Part shown: piece by piece, positions 1-7,955 of the stretch | Layout of the letters: every line of letters starts with the position of its first letter | Position numbering within the stretch: position 1 is the stretch's first letter | NCBI GenBank assembly: GCA_934621295.1 | Contig: CAKTVB010000004.1 | Span: 62,001-126,000 of the forward strand | Direction: 5' to 3' | DNA length: 64,000 bases | From: an uncultured Collinsella sp. | GTDB taxonomy: Bacteria; Actinomycetota; Coriobacteriia; Coriobacteriales; Coriobacteriaceae | Program-made: the position numbers and the translations under genes | Notes under the pieces: generated by a model | Told to the model about the DNA's origin: nothing | Seen by the model: the letters and a program-made list of their open reading frames with translations, nothing else | The model's database searches: none

Positions 1-64
1 CCGCATCATCACAACGCTCTAGCGAGAGCAAAACCTTGTATTACCTAGATCTATCAGCGCGAAC

Positions 65-1441
65 GTGTCGCGCAGAAAGCGAGTGACCATGACCGTCAAA
101 AACATGGATCCCCGAGCAGCCTACGCAGGCGAGCTCATCCTTACGTCCGGCCGCGCCGAGAGCATGGACTCGTGGGCAACCGGGCTCAACAACAACGTAC
201 TTGTCCTGGGCTGCTCCGGCTCGGGCAAGACGCGTAACTTCCTCAAGCCCAACCTGCTGCAATGCCACGGTTCCTATGTTGTGCTGGACTCCAAGGGACG
301 CCTCTTCCGCGAGATGGCGCCGTATCTTCGCGCCCATGGCTATGTGGTAGACTGCCTCGACTTCACCACGATGGAAGGAACGATTGGCTACGACCCGCTC
401 CATCATGTGCGCTGGCGGCGCGGTCGTCCGCTTGCGCAGGACATTATCGCCATCGCGAGTGCGCTCTTTCCCCGCGACGAGATGGGTGACGACCCGTTTT
501 GGGCGAGCGCGGCTGCCAACTACGTTGCGAGCTACATCGCCTATGTTTTTGAGGCGCTGCCCGACCGTGAGTGGAACATGGCCTCGGTGGTGAGCGTATT
601 TGAGCAGGCATGCGAGGGCAACATCGAGCAGATGTTTTGCGACCTTCGCCGGCAGGACCCGGAAAGCTACGCCGTCTCGCTTTTTCGCCGTGCCCGGAGT
701 ACGGCCCGGGCAGAGAAGATGCATTCGAGCATCATGGGCATTATCGCCGCGAACATCATGCCGCTCACGTTTGACGGCGCGCTTGCGTCATTTCGAAAGC
801 CGGAGCAGATCGACTTTTGCGACCTGGGGTGCGAGCGCCGCGTGCTGTTTGTGACGATGGACGATATGGACCGCAGTTTGGCGCCGCTTACGAGCCTGTT
901 TGTGCGCCAGGCGTTCTCGAGCCTGTGCGACTTTGCAGATGCCTCGTGCGTGGGCGGCAGGCTTCCCGTACCCGTGAGGTTCATGCTCGACGACTTTGCG
1001 AACCTGACGTTGCCCGGCTTTGACGACGTACTGTCTGTCATTCGCAGCCGAGAGATTAGCTGCACCGCCATCTGCCAGACGGTGAGCCAACTCGAGGCGC
1101 GCTACGGCGAGGCCCAGGCGAACTCGATCATAGGCAACTGCGACCGCCACCTTGTGCTGGGATTCCAAGACGAGCGAACGGCTCGCTACTTTGCCCTGCG
1201 TGCCAACAAGACGCCCTCGACGCTGCTGGAGACGCCGGCGGGAAGATGGTGGCTGTTCGAGCGCGGCCAACGCGGCGTGTGCGAGCCGGCCTATGAGCTT
1301 GAGTGGCACCCGGGCTATGGGGAGCTTGTGGGCAAGGGTGGGGGATTCGAACCTGCGGACAGCAGGCGCGCGACGAACTCGTGGTCCGAGACGCTTTTTG
1401 AAGTCGAGCCGTTTGACGACGGTTCCGGCGTGGCGGCCTGA
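65..1441 (+). CDS. VirD4/TraG-like type IV coupling ATPase (orphan)
   Basis: P-loop ATPase of the conjugative coupling-protein class, which in type IV secretion hands DNA or protein substrates to the transfer channel. Walker A GCSGSGKT lies at residues 49-56 and a Walker B-like FMLDDFAN near 305-313. The downstream stretch with ICQTVSQLEARYG and IIGNCD is typical of the TraG/TrwB C-terminal ATPase half. It lacks the N-terminal membrane anchor of true VirD4, and no relaxase or other transfer gene is visible nearby. The start is uncertain: GTG 65 gives the longest form, ATG 89 and ATG 104 are alternatives, and none has a clear ribosome site. Two further genes follow on the same strand. Confidence 0.75.
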   Translation: MSRRKRVTMTVKNMDPRAAYAGELILTSGRAESMDSWATGLNNNVLVLGCSGSGKTRNFLKPNLLQCHGSYVVLDSKGRLFREMAPYLRAHGYVVDCLDFTTMEGTIGYDPLHHVRWRRGRPLAQDIIAIASALFPRDEMGDDPFWASAAANYVASYIAYVFEALPDREWNMASVVSVFEQACEGNIEQMFCDLRRQDPESYAVSLFRRARSTARAEKMHSSIMGIIAANIMPLTFDGALASFRKPEQIDFCDLGCERRVLFVTMDDMDRSLAPLTSLFVRQAFSSLCDFADASCVGGRLPVPVRFMLDDFANLTLPGFDDVLSVIRSREISCTAICQTVSQLEARYGEAQANSIIGNCDRHLVLGFQDERTARYFALRANKTPSTLLETPAGRWWLFERGQRGVCEPAYELEWHPGYGELVGKGGGFEPADSRRATNSWSETLFEVEPFDDGSGVAA

Positions 1442-1455
1442 GGAAAGGGGAGACG

Positions 1456-2040
1456 ATGATTAAGACGACGAGCAAGGTGAGCGAGCGCGTGAGCCTGAGC
1501 GAGCGCATTGCACGTGCCAGCGCCATTCGCGACCAGGCGGCGACGGTGCGTCCCGATCGCGAGCTCATTGACGCCGAGCGCAGAAGCGCGTTTAGCACCT
1601 GCCATCTTTACCGTGCACATGCCGATGAACTCTTGCAGATTGTGGGGCAGATCTCGGCGGCACTGCCAAGCCGCGCCTCCTTTCTGGCGCGCACGGACCC
1701 AAGGGAGGCTGCGCGTCCCGAGAATCACTCGGTCGCAGCGTATGCCCAGGTAGAAAACCCCGCTGTCGCCTTTGTGTGGGAGCTACGCCACAACCCCGAG
1801 GGCGCCCTCGCGACCTTGCCGGACCACAGCTATGGCAAGGTGCTCGATGCCACGGATGTACTCAAGGACCTGTGGGAGGACAAGCCCGCCGTCAACGAGC
1901 TGGAACTTGCAAAAGCCCTGATTACGCAGATCGTTCTGCTTGACGAGAACCTGTGCGAGCAGGTGCTTACCCGCGCGAACATCATGACAAGGGAGTGTTC
2001 TGCCGCCGTGGCCCCGTACCTGGGACCTCAAAGTCGATGA
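1456..2040 (+). CDS. Hypothetical protein of 194 residues
   Basis: Not recognised. It is a soluble, charged, largely helical-looking protein with no signal peptide, membrane segment or clear metal motif. ATG 1456 has a good ribosome site (GGGGAG) and lies 14 nt after the TraG-like stop, so the two are probably one transcription unit. The middle (residues 90-150) is acidic and Leu-rich. A partner role for the upstream ATPase is possible, but this rests only on adjacency. Confidence 0.6.
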   Translation: MIKTTSKVSERVSLSERIARASAIRDQAATVRPDRELIDAERRSAFSTCHLYRAHADELLQIVGQISAALPSRASFLARTDPREAARPENHSVAAYAQVENPAVAFVWELRHNPEGALATLPDHSYGKVLDATDVLKDLWEDKPAVNELELAKALITQIVLLDENLCEQVLTRANIMTRECSAAVAPYLGPQSR

Positions 2041-2112
2041 TTCTCCGGCGGGGTATTTGCGTGTGGCAACGCTAGAATCGAATGGATTGGTTCGAGACTA
2101 GAGGAGAAACAC

Positions 2113-2757
2113 GTGGCCCAGGACTTTTTCGATCTGCTCTACAACGGCTACACCGGCGAGTATCAACTTATGAGTTCGCTGTATCGCAACGGGTTGGACG
2201 CGCTACGCCCGCCTGCAGACATGGGTGTCGACGTGGTGTCGCTCAACCTCAAGCAGAGGCTCGAACAGCCGGATGTGCCTGCCGAGACGTTCTTTTTCCA
2301 GGTGAAGACTGCCGTTACCAACGTGAGTGAAAATGCAGACCGTCCCGGTGCGTTTGCCGTGGTTGAGTTCAAGCTCAAGGCGAGCGAGGTCAATCTGCTG
2401 AGCTGCTCGAGCGACCGAGCTTTGTTCTGCTATGTGTACAACAGCGAGGCGGGTGCGCTTACGGATGCGTTCGAGACACCGTTTATCTGCTTTTGGCTCG
2501 ATGGATGCTTGCTGGCAAAGCTTGAGCGCCAGGGGGCTTTTTATTGCAAGGAGGGCGAGCCCAAGTTGACGCTAACGTGCCAGCTGCGCAAGCCCGCGCA
2601 CGAGAACGGCCACTGGTACGCGCTTGTGGTGGACAAGGACGGCGGCAAGCTCGAAGACGGCTATCTGGGCGTTGTGGGCGGCGAGGGAAACCCGGCAAAC
2701 GACGGCGCCGATCACTATAGCGTGGGCGGTTATCTGGAGCATGCGCGCCGGGCCTAG
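2113..2757 (+). CDS. PD-(D/E)XK nuclease-like protein (DUF4365-like)
   Basis: A 214-residue soluble protein starting at GTG 2113 behind GAGGAGA. The first half fits a restriction-endonuclease-like fold: a GEY element near residue 16, an MGVDVV strand near 35-40 carrying a candidate acidic metal ligand, and FFFQVKTA near 61-68 giving the Q-x-K pair. The remainder has alternating hydrophobic strands. DUF4365-type proteins with this pattern are found in defence or mobile contexts, but their substrates are unknown. It follows the TraG-like gene after a 72-nt gap with a TAGAAT-like -10 element. The family assignment is inferred from short motifs only. Confidence 0.45.
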   Translation: MAQDFFDLLYNGYTGEYQLMSSLYRNGLDALRPPADMGVDVVSLNLKQRLEQPDVPAETFFFQVKTAVTNVSENADRPGAFAVVEFKLKASEVNLLSCSSDRALFCYVYNSEAGALTDAFETPFICFWLDGCLLAKLERQGAFYCKEGEPKLTLTCQLRKPAHENGHWYALVVDKDGGKLEDGYLGVVGGEGNPANDGADHYSVGGYLEHARRA

Positions 2758-2895
2758 GCGTTTGGTGCCGTGAGCGCGTGGGCCTTTGGCAATGATATTT
2801 ACCTATGGTCGCAATTTGGGTATACGGCAAACGAATGACAAATCGGGGGAGCGGGCCTTTTGTAAAAGGAGCGCTTGCTTTTGAGAGGGGCTGGC

Positions 2896-3816
2896 ATGGA
2901 GCTAAGGACCCTGCGGTACTTCTTGGCGGTTGCGCGCGAGGAGAATATGACCGAGGCGGCAAACGTTTTGCACGTGACGCAGCCCACGCTTTCGCGCCAG
3001 ATTGCCGATTTGGAGCGAGAACTGGGCGTGGAGCTGTTCGAGCGCACCAACCGTTCATGCGTGCTTACGAGCGACGGCATGCGCCTGCGCCAGCGCGCGG
3101 AGGAGATACTCTCGCTTGTGGAACAGACCGAGTCTGAGTTGGGCGACCGGGAGCTGGGCATCACGGGCAATATCCGCATTGGTGCAGGAGAGACAAAAGC
3201 CATGCGCGATGTGCTCGACACGTTTGCGGGGCTGCAGCATGATCATCCGGGTGTGACGATCGAGCTCCATACGGGCAATGCCGACGCGGTGGAGGAGCGC
3301 CTGGAGCGCGGCCTTTTGGACTTTGCCTTGCTGCTCGAACCTGTCAATCTGGATAAATACGAGTGGGTGCGCATGCCCGAAGCCGATCGCGTGGGCGTGT
3401 GCGTGGCGGCCGATGGCCCTTGGGGCAAGCTCGAGGCGGCGACGCCGGCGGAGCTTGCGCGCATGCCGCTGTTGTTGAGTTCGCGCACCTCGAACAAGGC
3501 TGTGGATCTTGCGGCGTGGTCGGGCGGTACTGTGGATCCGGAAGAGTTCAACGTTGTGGGCCGATTTGACCTCATTGGCAACGCATCGCACCTTCTGCGC
3601 TCCGGTGCGGCGTGCGCGATGGGCATTGACCATCTGTTCCAGGTGGACGATAGCTCCGACCTGCGATTTGTTCCCCTGGACCCGCCGTTTGAGATCGCCT
3701 CGTACCTCGTATGGAAAAAGTACCGCCTGCGCTCCCGCGCCTGCGAGGAGTTCTTGCAGCGCATGCGGGAGGCCTGCTCTGCCGGGCGTGATGCGGCGGG
3801 GAATCTTGCAAAGTAG
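2896..3816 (+). CDS. LysR-family transcriptional regulator
   Basis: A DNA-binding regulator of about 306 residues. The N-terminal winged HTH carries the LysR signature (MELRTLRYFLAVAREE, then VTQPTLSRQI), followed by a periplasmic-binding-like effector domain of about 200 residues. ATG 2896 is preferred over upstream TTG 2875 because the protein then begins at the conserved MELRTL and GAGAGGGG lies just upstream. The effector is unknown. Its stop codon falls within the first of three phased palindromes that precede the next gene. No obvious target gene is divergently transcribed from it. Confidence 0.85.
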   Translation: MELRTLRYFLAVAREENMTEAANVLHVTQPTLSRQIADLERELGVELFERTNRSCVLTSDGMRLRQRAEEILSLVEQTESELGDRELGITGNIRIGAGETKAMRDVLDTFAGLQHDHPGVTIELHTGNADAVEERLERGLLDFALLLEPVNLDKYEWVRMPEADRVGVCVAADGPWGKLEAATPAELARMPLLLSSRTSNKAVDLAAWSGGTVDPEEFNVVGRFDLIGNASHLLRSGAACAMGIDHLFQVDDSSDLRFVPLDPPFEIASYLVWKKYRLRSRACEEFLQRMREACSAGRDAAGNLAK

Positions 3817-3890
3817 GATTGCAAGAAATGCCCAATCTTGCAAAGCTACTTTGCAAGATTTAGAATTTCTTGCAAAGTAGGATTGCAAGA
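3804..3890. repeat. Array of three phased inverted repeats upstream of the DUF4143 ATPase
   Basis: There are three dyads built on TCTTGCAA...TTGCAAGA at 3804-3826, 3835-3859 and 3868-3890. The outer two are identical 23-mers with AGTAGGA in the centre; the middle one is a longer palindrome with 11-nt arms and a CTA centre. Their centres (3815, 3847, 3879) are exactly 32 bp apart, about three helical turns. The array spans the LysR stop codon and ends 12 nt before the ATPase start, so it may act as an operator or a cooperative binding site. Confidence 0.85.
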
Positions 3891-3902
3891 TTTGGAGGAG
3901 CT

Positions 3903-5255
3903 ATGCCGTTCAACTCACTTGTGCAGGAGAAAATCCTCGATTTTGAGCAGCTTGGAATTCCCGATGTTTTCGATCGCGACTTGCAGCTCCTTCCTATTCA
4001 AAAACCCGAGCGGAACAATTTGGCACAGGTGATTGTTGGCACGCGCCGATGCGGGAAGACCTATCGACTATTCCAAGAGATGCGTGATGTGACTGCAGCG
4101 GGCTATGATCCGCAGTCTATGCTGTACTTCAACTTTGAAGACGAGCGCCTCAAGCCGTATTCTTCCGAGCTTCTCGCCGATGTTCTCGATACGTTCTTTG
4201 CCATCCATCCAATTGCCAAAGAGGAAGGCTGCTTTCTCTTTTTTGACGAGATTCAGGAAGTTCCTGATTGGAGCCTGTTCTTGCGGCGCGTTATCGATTC
4301 GACTAAGGCGACGGTATACGTGACAGGCTCCTCTTCAAAGATGTTATCGTCCGAGCTCGCCTCCGAGTTCAGGGGGCGCTCACTTTCAAGAGAGCTTTTC
4401 CCGTTGAGCTTTTCCGAGTTTGTTCGCCTGAAGAAGGGCGTGACGGCCACCGTGTCCGAAGGCTTCTCATCGACGGATGCTGCGGTGCTCAGAAACGCCT
4501 TGAGCGAGTATTTATGGCGAGGGGGCTATATAGCTGCGCTCGCGCTTCCTGCTGCCGATGGCATGATGCTCATGCAAGAATATGCATATCGAACGGCTGC
4601 GATGGACGTAATTGAGCGTTATGATCTGCGGAAGCCTCAGGTTGCATCGAGTTTTCTTTCGCGATGTCTTGCGTCGTCTGCGCGGGAGCTATCGATAAAC
4701 AAGGTTGTCAACGAGTTTAAGAGCCGTGGCGTTTCGACTTCGAGGGAGACGCTGGCGAATCTTTTGGCGTACTACGAAGAGGCTTATTTGCTCTTTTCGC
4801 TGGGGGACTTGAATCGTTCGCTTGCGGGCAATCCCCGTTCCAGCTCGAAGGTGTATGCCGTTGACCCAGGATTGTTCGCAGCCTTTTCTCGGGCTGCGAG
4901 TAAAGAAGAGGGGCAACGTCTGGAGACGGCGGTATTCAACAAGCTGCGGCGTATGGCTCCCAACGCAAGAACGGGATCGCTTGCGCGCTTGACCTTTGAG
5001 CATAATGGCGGGTCTCACGAGGTTGACTTTGTTTTTGGCGATGCTTTGCTGGGCGATGTATTCCAGCTGGTGCAGGTGAGCGTTGACCTTGCGAATCCAA
5101 AAACGAGGAAGCGTGAGCTTTCGGCCCTCGAGGCTGCCATGGAGAAATATGGCATCGAAGAATCGACGATTGTGACGATGGATACGGAAGAGATTGTGGA
5201 TACGGGGGCGGGGACCGTTAACGTGGTCCCTGCATGGAAGTGGCTGATTGGGTAG
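3903..5255 (+). CDS. AAA-family ATPase with DUF4143 domain
   Basis: A 450-residue P-loop ATPase of the COG1373 type. Walker A GTRRCGKT is at residues 46-53 and Walker B FLFFDEIQ at 111-118, with an arginine-bearing FRGRS segment further on. The C-terminal DUF4143 half ends in an EVDFVFGD...QLVQVS stretch resembling a PD-(D/E)XK core, but the usual catalytic Lys of EVK is replaced (QVS). ATG 3903 has GGAGGAG just upstream; an in-frame TTG at 3870 would begin inside the third palindrome. Codon use is noticeably less GC-rich than the flanks. The biological role of this family is not established. Confidence 0.8.
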   Translation: MPFNSLVQEKILDFEQLGIPDVFDRDLQLLPIQKPERNNLAQVIVGTRRCGKTYRLFQEMRDVTAAGYDPQSMLYFNFEDERLKPYSSELLADVLDTFFAIHPIAKEEGCFLFFDEIQEVPDWSLFLRRVIDSTKATVYVTGSSSKMLSSELASEFRGRSLSRELFPLSFSEFVRLKKGVTATVSEGFSSTDAAVLRNALSEYLWRGGYIAALALPAADGMMLMQEYAYRTAAMDVIERYDLRKPQVASSFLSRCLASSARELSINKVVNEFKSRGVSTSRETLANLLAYYEEAYLLFSLGDLNRSLAGNPRSSSKVYAVDPGLFAAFSRAASKEEGQRLETAVFNKLRRMAPNARTGSLARLTFEHNGGSHEVDFVFGDALLGDVFQLVQVSVDLANPKTRKRELSALEAAMEKYGIEESTIVTMDTEEIVDTGAGTVNVVPAWKWLIG

Positions 5256-5502
5256 GCACCAATGGCGAAGATCCTCTCGTTTGCCGGCTGCCGACTTTGG
5301 CGGCAGTTTCGTAATGCCGCTTTGGAAATGGCACATGCATGGCTCACAATGAGTGGGATGAAAGATTGTCTATAGCGAATCTAAATACCGGGACCGAATC
5401 TGGTTGGTGATGAGTTGCTGAGCTTGAATCAGAATACGCGCACTTGGGAAGACGGTTTCGCTCTTTCTCGCGAGGCGTGCTCTCCTTGGGGGAAGTCTGA
5501 TT

Positions 5503-5742
5503 ATGGTTTCCAACGTGCCTGGCTTCCTCTCTTTGTTCATATGGCAGATTCCTCTGCCGTTGCTTTTCGGCTGTGGGACGAATGGAAAATCCGTCGAACT
5601 CGAGCACAAGCCCGGGACGTGGGCCGACATCTATTGCGGAATGTTCTACGACGATACCGAGTGGTACGTGAAGTTCTTCATCGAGAACGAGGAGCCTGTC
5701 GTAGAGATATGGTCGATGAACTGGGATGGCGCCGTCCATTAG
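5503..5742 (+). CDS. Candidate MqsR-like toxin, possibly N-terminally degraded
   Basis: A 79-residue reading frame ending 8 nt before the MqsA-like gene. Its C-terminal half (TWADIY... EWYVKFFI ...VVEIWS) follows the WQDVY...YxKF...VVSF pattern of MqsR/RelE-fold mRNA interferases. The N-terminal 30 residues are hydrophobic and do not resemble MqsR, which is about 98 residues. The frame is open from 5428 without a good earlier start; ATG 5503 has GGGGGAAG upstream. Position before a zinc-finger/HTH antitoxin and a SecB-like chaperone supports the toxin call; sequence alone is weak. Confidence 0.4.
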   Translation: MVSNVPGFLSLFIWQIPLPLLFGCGTNGKSVELEHKPGTWADIYCGMFYDDTEWYVKFFIENEEPVVEIWSMNWDGAVH

Positions 5743-5750
5743 GAGGAACG

Positions 5751-6266
5751 ATGAGATGTACTGAATGCGGCCATGAGCTGAGGCTCACCAGCGGGCCGCT
5801 TACAGAAACGTATCGCGGAGAAGAGTTCACTATCGAGGGAATCGAACGCCTCGCATGTGCCGAGTGCGGAGAATATGAAATTAGCCTCAAGGAAGCCGGC
5901 GCGCTTTCAGAAGCGATAATCGAGGCTTATGCCAAGAGGCACGGCCTGCTCGCGCCGGCGGAGATCAAGGCAATCAGGAAAGCGCTCAAGATGACTCAAG
6001 CGCAGTTCGAAAAGCTGCTGGGGGTGGCGAAGCCGACCGTCTCGCGCTGGGAAAACGGGGCATCGCAGCCGACGGCAACGGCCTGCCAGCTCATGCGCGC
6101 CATAAGGGATTGTCCGTCAGTTCTGCCGTCTCTTGGGGTATGCGTCGACGTGACTGACTCAGGCGTCAAGGCATCCACCTTCTCGGTGATTCAGGGCGGA
6201 AAGCCAGCCTGGCACACTTACCAACAGGCGAAGACAGGGGATGGCGACTTCGAGATGAGGATGTAG
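5751..6266 (+). CDS. MqsA-like antitoxin (YgiT-type zinc finger plus XRE HTH)
   Basis: A 171-residue antitoxin. The N-terminal zinc-binding domain has two CxxC pairs at C3/C6 and C36/C39, and an XRE-type helix-turn-helix lies at about 70-110 (MTQAQFEKLLGV, PTVSRWENG). MqsA proteins neutralise MqsR through the zinc domain and repress their own operon through the HTH. ATG 5751 has a strong AGGAGG six bases upstream; a longer in-frame extension to 5415 lacks support. The tail of about 45 residues after the HTH is longer than in E. coli MqsA and could be a chaperone-addiction region as in TAC systems (inference). Confidence 0.85.
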   Translation: MRCTECGHELRLTSGPLTETYRGEEFTIEGIERLACAECGEYEISLKEAGALSEAIIEAYAKRHGLLAPAEIKAIRKALKMTQAQFEKLLGVAKPTVSRWENGASQPTATACQLMRAIRDCPSVLPSLGVCVDVTDSGVKASTFSVIQGGKPAWHTYQQAKTGDGDFEMRM

Positions 6267-6268
6267 AG

Positions 6269-6717
6269 ATGGCAGATACGATTAAGCAGTCAATCGGCAT
6301 CGCGCCGCTTAGGTGTGCCGGGAGGAAAGTCGATAGCGTCTCATATAGCGGCGGCACCGTTCCAGAAGACGGGGGACTGTCTCGGAAGGTACTTTCAGCC
6401 TTACCAACAGCATCGTCGGCCAGAGCGATGGAGACGACGGCACCGTCCTCAAGCAGCTCTCCATGACGCTTAAGATAGAACCACAAGACGATGACGACGG
6501 GTACTACAGGATGGACCTCTCCGTATCGGGTCTGTACTCCGCCAAGGACGTCACCGATGAGAACCTATTCAACGCGCTCGTCCTTTCGGTTGGCGCGGAA
6601 GACCTATACGCATATGCAAAGAGAACCGCCGAAATCCTGACGTCCGGCGGGGTTCGCGGAGACCTGACCCTGCCCCTCCTGACATTCAAGTTTGGTGGCG
6701 AGAATCTGGTCTCGTAG
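6269..6717 (+). pseudogene. SecB-like TAC chaperone (MqsC-like), frameshifted
   Basis: The gene begins 2 nt after the antitoxin stop and encodes a SecB-like fold in two frames: residues 1 to about 33 from ATG 6269, then frame -1 from about 6371 (TVSEGTFSLTN...) to the stop at 6715-6717. Joined, they give about 150 residues, the normal SecB length. The C-terminal part matches SecB well: a GLYSAKDV strand where SecB has aGiF, then LYAYAKRTAEILTSGG where SecB has LFPYARExxSxLxxxGGF, then LTLPLLTF. The shift lies at or near GGGGG 6371-6375. It may be a real mutation, a programmed -1 slip or a sequencing error. Confidence 0.7.
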
Positions 6718-6745
6718 CGGCGGAAATACAAAAGCATGCAGAAAA

Positions 6746-6778
6746 CCCCTCGCGCGAGTTCTGGATTATTGCGAGGGG
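6746..6778. other. GC-rich stem-loop downstream of the chaperone gene
   Basis: CCCCTCGC (6746-6753) pairs perfectly with GCGAGGGG (6771-6778). There is no T-run, so it is at best a weak terminator of the TAC operon. The rest of 6718-6968 shows no gene. Confidence 0.35.
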
Positions 6779-6968
6779 GCTATCCCGGAGACTGAGAATC
6801 TCAGAGGGGGTGCAATCGTTACGCTGCACAGGGGGCGCTCGCCGTGGGGATGCATGCGGGAGGTCGGGCGGCGCAACTCCAGGCAGTGCTGGGGCGGGTG
6901 GTACATGCTAGAGATATCCCAGTAGAGCGAAGGCGCCATGAAAATGCGGCAGATTCTCCGCCCTCGCC

Positions 6969-7787
6969 CTACATCCCACTCTCTACAGCCTCAACCAGAA
7001 ACGTCGTGGCGCCAGCCCCGCAGGGGTCATCGTAATAAGACACAAACCGCGGGTCGGCGAGGTATCCCTTAACAAGCCCCAGGTAAGCCTCATCTTCGGG
7101 CTCGCTTCTCCAGTGAAGACCCACCCAGTGGCGATGCATTTCTACAAGCTTTTTCGCCTCGGGGCCGTGCGGGTCGCCCTCTGCCATGGCAATCGAGAGC
7201 TGGCCCAGAATCGCTCGCTCAAGCTCCTTCATGTCATTCCATGCTGCCGGGTCCATATCCAACAGACGCTCGTTGGCAGCATTGACCGCATCATCTCCGT
7301 AAAGCTTGCGGGCTTCCTCGCCATAACGCTCCTCGTTCTCGCGTACCGCGCGCCACCGCTCCAGCTGCGGCAATACAGCGCCCATAAGCGACACTGCCTC
7401 GTCAAGCGTCATGCCCGTATTCTCTGCCAGGCGCGGGGCGCAGTCTTCGATCATGGCTTCCATCGTGGTCTCGTATGTGTATTCCCCCTGTTCATAGCAC
7501 CATTTGCAGTAATGGTCGGTCTTCTTGCCGCTCGCATCGGTGCCGCAATCGTCGGGGGTGAGGTACATGCCGCAGCTCTCGCAATAATGCTCGGGCATCT
7601 CCAGCAGGTGCGAGAGCGGCTCATCGGTAACGGCGGCGATGAGCTTCATCATGTCAATGCCAGGCGTAACTTCTCCGCGCTCCCAGCGGCTCACGGCCTG
7701 GCGCGTCACAAAGAGCTTGGCCGCAAGCTGCTCTTGCGTAAGGTTGTGCGCTCGACGTATGGCAATGAGGTTTTCGGCAAAGGCCAT
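6969..7787 (-). CDS. XRE regulator with zinc-ribbon and TipAS effector domain
   Basis: A 272-residue regulator with three parts. Residues 1-60 are an XRE HTH (NLTQEQLAAKL, TRQAVSRWERG). Residues 66-100 hold a Cys-rich ribbon (C69xxC72 and C94xxC97). Residues 125-270 match the all-helical TipAS antibiotic-recognition domain (ERYGEEARKLYGDDAVN; AEGDPHGPEAKKLVEMHRHWV). TipAS domains bind and trap thiopeptide-like or other multidrug ligands and are normally joined to a MerR HTH. ATG 7787 has GGAGGGAGAG upstream. The target is unknown; the cyclase-family gene is divergent across a 168-bp intergenic region. Confidence 0.85.
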   Translation of the reverse strand: MAFAENLIAIRRAHNLTQEQLAAKLFVTRQAVSRWERGEVTPGIDMMKLIAAVTDEPLSHLLEMPEHYCESCGMYLTPDDCGTDASGKKTDHYCKWCYEQGEYTYETTMEAMIEDCAPRLAENTGMTLDEAVSLMGAVLPQLERWRAVRENEERYGEEARKLYGDDAVNAANERLLDMDPAAWNDMKELERAILGQLSIAMAEGDPHGPEAKKLVEMHRHWVGLHWRSEPEDEAYLGLVKGYLADPRFVSYYDDPCGAGATTFLVEAVESGM

Positions 7788-7955
7788 GGCGGCTCTCCCT
7801 CCAGCGATGTTTTCGATAGCACAAGCTTAAGCGGCGCGAACATGCAATCCAAGCAACCGTTTGTTGCGCGGGGCAAGCGGGCCGATGCTCGGGTAAAACC
7901 TCTCGGCGCCTTCATGCTGCTTTGATACGATGGGACAAGCTCGAAAGGATCTATC

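Noticed and set aside
1333..1365. tRNA T-arm-like string (ATTCGAACC, complement of GGTTCGAAT)
   Set aside because: It lies inside the TraG-like coding frame, the flanking bases do not form a T stem, and no acceptor or anticodon arms are present.
5415..5750. N-terminal extension of the MqsA-like protein to 5415
   Set aside because: It overlaps the toxin candidate, is not antitoxin-like, and a strong AGGAGG precedes ATG 5751.
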